Source of the DNA: Flavobacteriales bacterium UBA952
GTDB taxonomy: Bacteria > Bacteroidota > Bacteroidia > Flavobacteriales_D > Crocinitomicaceae
Assembly (NCBI GenBank): GCA_002293185.1
Contig: DBCS01000004.1
Coordinates: 310,001-374,000, forward strand
Direction of reading: 5' to 3'
DNA: 64,000 nt
The notes under the pieces are model-generated. The model searched no databases and was not told where the DNA came from. It saw only the letters and a program-made list of their open reading frames with translations. Every line of letters starts with the position of its first letter. Positions within the stretch are counted from its first letter, which is position 1. Shown in pieces: positions 8,932 through 16,700 of the stretch. Made by a program: the position numbers and the translations under genes.

Positions 8932-10251
8932 TTATCGGACATAAACCGCATAGCCCCACGGAGCCAATGATAGGTTTTCTTTATCCTTAAGTACTTGCAT
9001 CTTTTGGGTAAAAAGATTAGTGTAACTTCCTGCTGCAGCTGCAGGCAAAGTAATTTTTTTGGTTTGGTTGCTTAAATTCAAAACCACCATGACTTTCGAA
9101 TTATTGAGCTCACGCGCGTAAATGAGTACATCGGTTTGTTCAGAACTCGATAAAAATTTAGGAGCAACCTGGCCCTCTCCTACGTAAAGCGCCTCATTTT
9201 TTTGATGTAATTTCAAGAGTTGGGTGTAGAAATCGACAAGATTCATTTTTTCCCAATTGATGCTGTCTTTGTCAAAAAATTTAAGGCGTCGGTCTAGAGA
9301 AGTTTCTTGACCGTTGTATACCAATGGCATTCCGTGTATGGTAGAAGCCAAAACAGCCATGGCAAAACGGGCCTCGCCCATGCGCTCCATTTCGGTTCCA
9401 TTCCAGGAATTTTCATCGTGATTAGAGGTGAAATGCATCTGAAATGCATGCGAAGGAAGCTCAGTTTTTTCAAAATAGGTTTGGATATCAGCAGCATTTT
9501 TTTTGCCTTTTGCGACGTCGTTCATGATGTGATGAAACTCCCATCCGTATGTCATTTCGAATGCGCTATACAATTCCTTTCCTTCAGCCTCTGCAAGCAT
9601 AAAAACAGGCTTGATTTGGTCGAGTGCCGCTCTTGCCCTAATCCAGAAATCCATCGGCACCCATCCTGCTACATCACAACGGTAGCCATCGATATCAAAA
9701 TCTCTGACCCAATAGGACATGCATTCTATCATTTCTGATCGGAGTTCTTCGTTGTTATAGTTGAGGTCTGCGACATCCCACCAGTCTGTACCAATGGTGG
9801 GTTGCACTTTACCCATGGAATCAAGTGTATACCAATCTAGTCTACCTTCTTCAATCCAGAGATGATCAGGTGAGGTGTGGTTGGCCACCCAGTCGATGAT
9901 TATTTTCATGCCTAATTGATGGGCAGCAGAAACCAAACGACTAAAATCTTCGTGGGTGCCAAATTCTGGGTTAATACCGCGGTAATCCCGGACGGCATAG
10001 TAACTACCAAGACTACCTTTGCGGTTGAGTTCCCCAATTGGATGAATGGGCATAAGCCATAGGATATCGACGCCCATTGCTTTTAAACGAGGTAATTCTT
10101 TTTCAAATGCTGCAAAAGTCCCTTCGGGAGTAAATTGACGCACATTAACCTCGTATATCGTTGCATTATGCACCCAATTAGGAGTTTTGAGTTGAGCTTG
10201 GCTTGAAAAGGCAAAGAGGCCTAAAATGAGGGTGTGAATTATCTTTTTCAT
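8932..10251 (-). CDS. GH13 alpha-amylase-type enzyme with signal peptide
   Basis: 439 residues with a signal peptide (about 1-19, FAFSSQAQ). It is a compact GH13 barrel: region I is IIDWVANHT, the nucleophile D193 is in GYRCDVAG, the acid/base glutamate is E221 in MLAEAEG and the third acid D279 is in SNHDENSW. A short C-terminal beta domain ends in GYAVYVR. There is no T9SS sorting domain, unlike the larger amylase in this operon, so a periplasmic site is likely. It probably trims oligosaccharides that cross the outer membrane. Preceded by the kinase gene with a two-base gap and followed by the transporter gene. Confidence 0.9.
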   Translation of the reverse strand: MKKIIHTLILGLFAFSSQAQLKTPNWVHNATIYEVNVRQFTPEGTFAAFEKELPRLKAMGVDILWLMPIHPIGELNRKGSLGSYYAVRDYRGINPEFGTHEDFSRLVSAAHQLGMKIIIDWVANHTSPDHLWIEEGRLDWYTLDSMGKVQPTIGTDWWDVADLNYNNEELRSEMIECMSYWVRDFDIDGYRCDVAGWVPMDFWIRARAALDQIKPVFMLAEAEGKELYSAFEMTYGWEFHHIMNDVAKGKKNAADIQTYFEKTELPSHAFQMHFTSNHDENSWNGTEMERMGEARFAMAVLASTIHGMPLVYNGQETSLDRRLKFFDKDSINWEKMNLVDFYTQLLKLHQKNEALYVGEGQVAPKFLSSSEQTDVLIYARELNNSKVMVVLNLSNQTKKITLPAAAAGSYTNLFTQKMQVLKDKENLSLAPWGYAVYVR

Positions 10252-10253
10252 TG

Positions 10254-11117
10254 TTAAGCAATTACTGTCTTTAAAATATACTTTAAATGGTAGTCTACTA
10301 GGCCGAGTACAGGCTTTTGGACAATTGAAGCAATTTGTATGCCGAGTTCTGCCGCTGCTTTATCGAGTTCTTTTTCGAAAATCTTGGACAAGGAACCTAC
10401 AAAATGCACCTCTGTTTCTTGGTAGTTATCATAGCAACAAACATGCACTTGCATAAAATGCTTCAATCCTTTGTAGACCATTTCAGAGAAAAATTCGTTT
10501 TCTTTATGCTTTGCAATAAAAGGCATAAACGACGCTATAAAAACGTTAGCATTGGGTTCTCTGTAGACACAATCTACAATGGTGTCTTTATCTAGTTGGT
10601 AGGTTGCAACAAAATCTGCTTCAATATTAGCAGGTAAATGATGATATAAAAACGAAGAGAGCAATTGCTTGCCAAAATAACTTCCGCTGCCCTCGTCACC
10701 AAGTACATACCCCAGCGCTGGGACTTCTTCAAGTAGATTATGACCATCAAAATAACAAGAATTACTACCTGTTCCTATAATACAAGAAATACCAGGCTTG
10801 CCGTTATAGGTTGCATAAGCACAAGCCAATAAATCATGTTCGACCATAATAGAGGATTCCGGGAAGATGCGACGTAGACCTTCTTCCACAATTTGATTGA
10901 GTTCAGGACTTGAACAGCCGGCTCCATAAAAATAAATACCTTTGATGCTTGGAGCAAGGTGTATAATGTCGGAGTTTTTCTTCAACTCAGCCTCAATAAT
11001 GTCGGCAGAGTGAAAATATGGATTGAAGCCCATTGTCGAAAAAAAACTTTGGTTATTTTTGTTGTCTACTAATACCCAATCGCTTTTGGTAGAGCCACTT
11101 TCAATAATGAAATACAT
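10254..11117 (-). CDS. BadF/BadG-type sugar kinase (N-acetylglucosamine kinase-like; candidate glucokinase)
   Basis: 287 residues of the ASKHA kinase fold. Phosphate-binding signatures are IIESGSTKSDWVLVD at residues 3-17, CIIGTGSNSCYFDG, and LGYVLGDEGSGSYFGKQLL. Families with these motifs are usually annotated as N-acetylglucosamine kinase or as BadF/BadG/BcrA/BcrD ATPases. Here it is the first gene of a maltose phosphorolysis operon. The pathway leaves one free glucose per maltose, so I infer that glucose is the physiological substrate; this is not proven by sequence. The start is the ATG at 11115-11117, 72 bases from the divergent regulator gene. Confidence 0.8.
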   Translation of the reverse strand: MYFIIESGSTKSDWVLVDNKNNQSFFSTMGFNPYFHSADIIEAELKKNSDIIHLAPSIKGIYFYGAGCSSPELNQIVEEGLRRIFPESSIMVEHDLLACAYATYNGKPGISCIIGTGSNSCYFDGHNLLEEVPALGYVLGDEGSGSYFGKQLLSSFLYHHLPANIEADFVATYQLDKDTIVDCVYREPNANVFIASFMPFIAKHKENEFFSEMVYKGLKHFMQVHVCCYDNYQETEVHFVGSLSKIFEKELDKAAAELGIQIASIVQKPVLGLVDYHLKYILKTVIA

Positions 11118-11145
11118 AATTTGTTCTAGGGTGAATGTTAGCTTT

Positions 11146-11160
11146 GTGTCAATTTTACAC
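11146..11160. promoter_or_regulatory. Candidate operator in the divergent regulator/operon intergenic region
   Basis: GTGT-N7-ACAC inverted repeat in the 72-base gap between the sugar kinase and the Nudix-type regulator. It is the only obvious dyad there and sits about 30 bases from each start codon, where a repressor or activator of both genes could bind. Short arms mean that chance is a real alternative. Confidence 0.35.
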
Positions 11161-11189
11161 TATCCAAATATATAGATAATACTTAATAC

Positions 11190-11945
11190 GTGCAGTACAA
11201 TCTCAAAAAAATCAATTCAGAACTCAATCCAAACGTCTCCGTGGATTGCGTTATCTTTGGGTTTGACCTCGAACAACTCACGGTGCTACTCATCGACAGA
11301 GGCGAGATATCTTCTGCATTTGGCCCACGTCTTGCACTACCCGGTAACCTCATTTATGATAACGAGAACCTAGACATGGCTGCCAATCGGGTACTAGCTG
11401 AGCTCACCGGGCTCAAGAATATTTACCTAGAACAAGTAGGAGCCTTTGGCGATCCAGACCGCATTCATAAAGAAGCCGACCGCGAATGGCTTAAAAGCAT
11501 TCGTGCAGAACCTGAAGCGCGTGTTATTACTGTGGCGTATTACACGCTCGTACCAATGTCAGATTATATTCCACAGGCTGCTTCATTTGCCAAAAATGCC
11601 GATTGGGTGCCGGTCAACCTCATCAAAGAGTTGGCATTTGATCATTATGAAATTCTACATGCGGCCAAAGACAAACTGAAGCAAAAAATTAAAATTCAGC
11701 CAATTGGCTTCAATCTGTTGCCAGAAAAGTTCACCTTGAGTCAACTACACCGTTTGTATGAATCCATCCTAGACAAACCGCTAGACAAACGCAACTTCAG
11801 ACGTAAAATTCAAAAATTAGATATCTTAACAAGTCTAAGAGAAAAGCAACGCGGTGTGCCGCACAAACCGTCCTCACTCTACGAATTCAACCATGAAAAG
11901 TACCAAGAGCTAACCCAAACTGGTTTCGACAACTTCGGATTTTAA
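11190..11945 (+). CDS. Nudix-domain winged-helix transcriptional regulator (NrtR/AraR-like)
   Basis: 251 residues with a GTG start. Residues about 15-160 form a Nudix-like domain (SVDCVIFGFD, LALPGNLI, VLAELTGL, QVGAFGDPDR). The Nudix box is degraded: the usual REuxEExGu reads RVLAELTGL, so hydrolysis is unlikely and the domain probably senses a ligand. The C-terminal winged helix (KRNFRRKIQKLDIL followed by YEFNHEKYQEL) is that of NrtR-type regulators. In Bacteroides an arabinose regulator of this architecture is known. Divergent placement next to the maltose operon suggests that this protein controls it, perhaps with a sugar or sugar phosphate as effector; that is inference. Confidence 0.88.
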   Translation: MQYNLKKINSELNPNVSVDCVIFGFDLEQLTVLLIDRGEISSAFGPRLALPGNLIYDNENLDMAANRVLAELTGLKNIYLEQVGAFGDPDRIHKEADREWLKSIRAEPEARVITVAYYTLVPMSDYIPQAASFAKNADWVPVNLIKELAFDHYEILHAAKDKLKQKIKIQPIGFNLLPEKFTLSQLHRLYESILDKPLDKRNFRRKIQKLDILTSLREKQRGVPHKPSSLYEFNHEKYQELTQTGFDNFGF

Positions 11946-11973
11946 ATCTTGTTCATTTTTGTAATTTAGTTGG

Positions 11974-13704
11974 ATGAAAAAAGTATTCATCCTTCCCCTA
12001 TTATTGCTTGCTTTTAGCCAAGGATATAGTCAACAATGGTCAGCAAACACGACCCCAACTTACGAAGATCTCATTGCGCACCTGCAAAAGCTAGACAAGC
12101 AGCATCGGGAAATTCGACTTTACAACATGGGGGCTTCAGACTATGGCCTTCCTATTTATCTCTGCGTAATCAACGGTGAAAAGGATTCTTTGAAAACTTT
12201 CGTTAAAGCAAGAAATAACACGACAATCCTTATCAATAATGCCATTCATGCCGGTGAGCCTGATGGCGTCAATGCCAGTTTAATATGGCTTGAAGAATGG
12301 ATCAGAGCAGGCAAACCCACAAAAAGCAGAGCCGGCAAGGACGACTTTCCAGTAATTGCATTTATTCCTGCCTATAACGTGGGTGGCATGATGAACCGCT
12401 CTTCAAAAAGTAGAGCCAATCAAAATGGCCCCGAAGCTTACGGTTTCAGGGGCTCGGCAAAAAACCTTGACCTCAATCGTGATTTCATTAAAATGGATGC
12501 TGTCAATAGTTTTACATTTGCCCGTATTTTCCATGCCCTTGACCCCGATATTTTTATTGACAATCATGTTTCTAATGGTGCTGATTATCCCTACACGCTT
12601 ACTTATATAAGTTCAATGAAGGAGCGTTTGGCACCAAGTATGCAGGCACTCACCTATGAAAGCTGCATACCTATCTTGAAAGATTATTGTCAAATTGGAA
12701 ATTTTGAGTTGTTTCCGTACGTAGAACTAAAAGGAGAAACCCCAGAAAGTGGAATAGTTGCCTTTAATGACCTACCGCGTTATGCAATGGGCTATGCCAG
12801 CTTATTTCATTCGTTGTCTTTTACTGTTGAAACCCATATGCTCAAAGCATTCCCACAACGCGTGCAAGCTACGCTTAGCTTCATGAATTCGATGATTGCC
12901 TATGCCATAGCACATAGCCAAGAAATAGAATCAGCAAGATCTGCAGCAAAAAAATGGGCCAAAAATCAATTGGTATTTGCTTACAATTATCAACTCGATG
13001 AAAAACAAGTTGATCAAATTAGATTCAAAGGTTATGAAGCTATTTATCCCGAACACCCAGTTACCGGCCTCAAGCAATTAGGCTATGATCAAACGCAACC
13101 CTATGAAAAATACATACCTTACTATAACCATTATCTAGCGAAGGATTCCACCTCTGTTCCAAAGTATTATATCGTAAGTGGGCAAGAAACAGCAATCATT
13201 GAAAGACTGAAAATCAATCAGGTTGAATTCACTAGGGTTAATGCCTCTACGGCCACACAAATGAAAGTGAGTTGTTTTATTGTCAAGGATTATAAAGCCC
13301 CGTCTAAACCCTACGAAGGGCATTTTAAACTCCAAAACCTTCAAGTGGGCAAACAACTCATTACGCTTGAACTAAAGCCGGGTGATATCCTGATCTCTTG
13401 CAGCCAAGACAAAGCTAATTTCATCCATGCTGTACTTCAACCATTAACCGAGGACAGTTATTTAACTTGGAATTTCTTTGACAGTTATTTACAGCAAAAA
13501 GAATATTTTTCTCCCTATGTTTTTAAGGAACAAATTGCTGAAATTCTAGAGGCACAACCAAAACTCAAGGAGGCCTATGACACAAGAAAAAGATTAGACC
13601 TAAAGTTTGCCAACGATGAATGGGAACAACTTTATTTCATCTACCAAAACAGCCCCTATTTTGAGCCTAGCTTCATGCGACTCCCAGTGTATGAAGTTTA
13701 CTAA
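11974..13704 (+). CDS. Secreted M14-family zinc carboxypeptidase-like protein
   Basis: 576 residues with a signal peptide (about 1-19, ending GYSQ). The M14 zinc ligands are H92 and E95 in NAIHAGEPDG and H198 in IDNHVSNGAD. The catalytic glutamate is E286 in FTVETHML, so the peptidase domain is complete and probably active. About 270 residues follow the peptidase domain without a recognised motif and without a T9SS sorting signal, so a periplasmic location or an unrecognised export route is possible. It starts 28 bases after the Nudix-type regulator on the same strand and ends at a strong terminator. Confidence 0.88.
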   Translation: MKKVFILPLLLLAFSQGYSQQWSANTTPTYEDLIAHLQKLDKQHREIRLYNMGASDYGLPIYLCVINGEKDSLKTFVKARNNTTILINNAIHAGEPDGVNASLIWLEEWIRAGKPTKSRAGKDDFPVIAFIPAYNVGGMMNRSSKSRANQNGPEAYGFRGSAKNLDLNRDFIKMDAVNSFTFARIFHALDPDIFIDNHVSNGADYPYTLTYISSMKERLAPSMQALTYESCIPILKDYCQIGNFELFPYVELKGETPESGIVAFNDLPRYAMGYASLFHSLSFTVETHMLKAFPQRVQATLSFMNSMIAYAIAHSQEIESARSAAKKWAKNQLVFAYNYQLDEKQVDQIRFKGYEAIYPEHPVTGLKQLGYDQTQPYEKYIPYYNHYLAKDSTSVPKYYIVSGQETAIIERLKINQVEFTRVNASTATQMKVSCFIVKDYKAPSKPYEGHFKLQNLQVGKQLITLELKPGDILISCSQDKANFIHAVLQPLTEDSYLTWNFFDSYLQQKEYFSPYVFKEQIAEILEAQPKLKEAYDTRKRLDLKFANDEWEQLYFIYQNSPYFEPSFMRLPVYEVY

Positions 13705-13707
13705 AAC

Positions 13708-13735
13708 AAAAAAGCCCCGCTCTGCGGGGCTTTTT
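13708..13735. terminator. Strong bidirectional intrinsic terminator
   Basis: A seven-pair GC stem, GCCCCGC / GCGGGGC with a TCT loop, is flanked by six A on the left and five T on the right. It works on both strands and separates the M14 peptidase gene from the convergent 1731-residue surface-protein gene. Confidence 0.95.
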
Positions 13736-13752
13736 ATTTATCAAAAGATTTC

Positions 13753-16700
13753 TTAATTCTTGATGATGCGTATGGCTTCTGAACTTTCTGCAATGCGCAA
13801 GAAGTAAATACCACGAGCAACCTCATTGATGTCAACTGTAGTCGAAACACCTGTCATGAGACCCTCTTTTACAATTTTACCTTGTGCATCTTGAATGCTG
13901 AAAGCACCATTCACTGCCTGGCTTGCGGCAATTGTGAATTGATCAGCTGTAGGGTTTGGATATACCTCGTAAACCACAGCATTCAAATCATCAATACCGA
14001 CCGTTAATGTAAGGTTCAAAGTAATTGTTGAATCACAACCTGCCTCATTTTGAATCACTTGCGTATATGTTCCAGCAGTTGTATACTCAACACCATTTAA
14101 TGTGTAAGCATCAAGTGCGGTAACATCTAGCGTAGATGCAGAAGCATTACCTGCAGTCAAAATAATGTTTCCTGAGTTGGCAGAACAACCGTTAGCTGAA
14201 GTAACGACAACACCGTAAGTACCTGCAGTTGAAACAGTAATTTCACTTGTAGATGCGCCTGTTGTCCAAGCATAAGTGTTTCCTGGAGCAGCAGATAAGG
14301 TCAAAGTTTCACCTGGGCAAAGTACACTATTACCATCCATTACAACGTTTGCAGAAGGAACTGCATTCACCGTTACTGTTGCTTGCTCAGAGTCAGTACA
14401 GCCGTTTGCAGCAGTCACTGTTACTACATAAATACCTGAGGCATTTGCAGATAACGCAGCAGTATTTGCACCTGTGCTCCAGATATAAGAAGTTCCACCA
14501 GTTGCTGTAAGGTTCACTGAACCACCTTGACAGAATGTCAAAGGACCGCCTGCATTAATTGTAGCGTTTGGAACAGGAAGAACTGTTACACTAATTGGAG
14601 CAGAAGTTCCAGTACAACCAGAAGCATTTGTTACGGTTACAGTGATTGGGCCACCTGCAGTTACGTTTACACCTTGTGTAGTTGCACCATTAGACCACAA
14701 ATAAGAAGAACCAGGGCTTGCAACAAGCGTAACAGGAGTACCCGCACAAACTGTTGTTGGTGACAACGCAATTGCAGAAGCTGTAAATGTTTGTTGTGCA
14801 TTTACTACAATGTTATTAGATGATGCCTGACAGCCTGCAGCGTTGGTTACGGTAACAAAATAAACACCTGATGCTGCTGCAGTAATGTTTGGTGTAGTTG
14901 CACCATTAGACCACAAGTAGGTAGTTCCGGCAGATGCAGTAGAATTCAAGACAACGTTTCCACCTGCACAGAATGCTACCGGACCATTTGGCGTTACAGA
15001 AACTGTTGGAACAGTTGCTGCTGTGATGGCTACCGGAGCTGAAGTTGCTGTACAACCAGCAGCGTTGGTAACAGTAACACTGTATGATCCTGGTGTTGCT
15101 GTCGCAATAGAAGGTGTAATTGCACCGTTACTCCAAAGGTAAGTAGCAGCAGTTGGCACACTCAATGTTGCAGTAGCTCCTGGGCAAAGTGCTGTTGCAC
15201 TTGAAGTAATTGTTGTTGAAGGAAGTGCATTAACTGTTACTGTAACAGGTATAGATGTTCCTGTACAACCACTTAATGAAGCAGTAACACTATAATTACC
15301 AGATGTATTTACTGTAATATTCTGTGTTGTAGCACTATTTGACCATAAATAATTATCAGCAGGTGGAGCAACAAGCGTAACTGAACCACCAGTACAGAAT
15401 GTAGTATTTCCATTTACTTGAGTAATCGCAGAAGGAACTGGATTAACTACAATTGTCTTTGAAGCAATAGTTGAACAACCAAAGCTATTGGTAACTGTAT
15501 AATTGATAGTAGATGATCCGGCTTGTAAACCATTAATCTGACCAGCAGCACTTACAGAAGCAATATTTGGATTGGCAGAAGACCAAACACCACCTGTGGT
15601 TGCATTTGTGTAAGTAGTGTTAGAACCCATACAAACAGCATTATTACCGAGTACTGAGGTCACAGTTGGAACAGGATTAATCTGAACAACAGCAGCTGTT
15701 GAAGTTGCTGAACAACCAGCAGCGTTAGTAATTGTATAACTGTATGAACCAGAAGTTGTAATTGGTAAAATTGCTGCACTAGAACCATTGCTCCATTGAT
15801 ATGAACCTATTCCAGTAGCAGTTAAATTCAATGACCCACCTTGACAGTATGTCAATGGCCCGCTGGCTACAATATTTGCAACAGGAAGTGGATTCACGGT
15901 AACGTTAACCGATGGCGTCGTTACAGAACATCCTTGCGCGCTTGTTACAGTTGCAATGTAGCTTCCCGATTGCGTAGCATTTAAAGCTGCTGTTGTAGCT
16001 GAGTTTGACCATGAGTACGTTGCTCCACCAGAGGCAGTTAAAGTTACTGATCCACCAGCACAGAAAACAGTTGGGCCACTTACCGAAACATTAGCTACTG
16101 GTAATTGATTAACAGTTACTGTATAAGGTGCAGAAGGAGCAGAAATACATCCTGCAGCGCTTGTAAGTACAACTGAGTAAGTTCCACCATTACTGATAGT
16201 CAAGCTACTTGCGGCAGAACCATTGTTCCAAGAGTAAGCAGCTGCAGTAGGTGCGGAAAGTACTGTTGATGTACCCTGACAAATAGTCGCGCCATTTGAA
16301 GAACTAATGACAGCAACAGGAAGGGGATTAATTGTAATGTTGGCACTATTGGTTTTTGTACAACCATTTGCAGCAGTCGTTGTGTATGATAGAGTTGCAG
16401 TACCAGCAGCAATACCTGTAACCTCACCTGTTGCAGCATTTAAACTCAATACTGTTGGCGTTGAAGTTGTCCAAACACCATTAGGTACGGAATTAGAAAC
16501 AGTTGCCGAAGCTCCTACACATAGTGCTGCTGGAGCAATAACTGGGCCGTTAGAAGGTAATGGATTAACCGTTACAACAACTTGATCAGTACCAATACAT
16601 CCATTAGGTGCAGTTGCAGAAGCAACATAAGTTGTTGTAGCAGTAGGAGTGGCAACAGGGTTATTAATAGTAGTACTTGACAAACCTGCAGCTGGCGTCC

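Noticed and set aside
11146..11160. TTGACA on the minus strand as an E. coli-type -35 box for the maltose operon
   Set aside because: Bacteroidetes primary sigma factors use TTTG/TAnnTTTG elements, no TATAAT-like partner is found at the right distance, and the bases are better explained as part of a dyad.
14253..14763. Plus-strand open frames inside the giant surface-protein gene
   Set aside because: They are antisense to repetitive coding sequence, have low-complexity composition (rich in Q, L, H or R, T, S) and no signals of their own.
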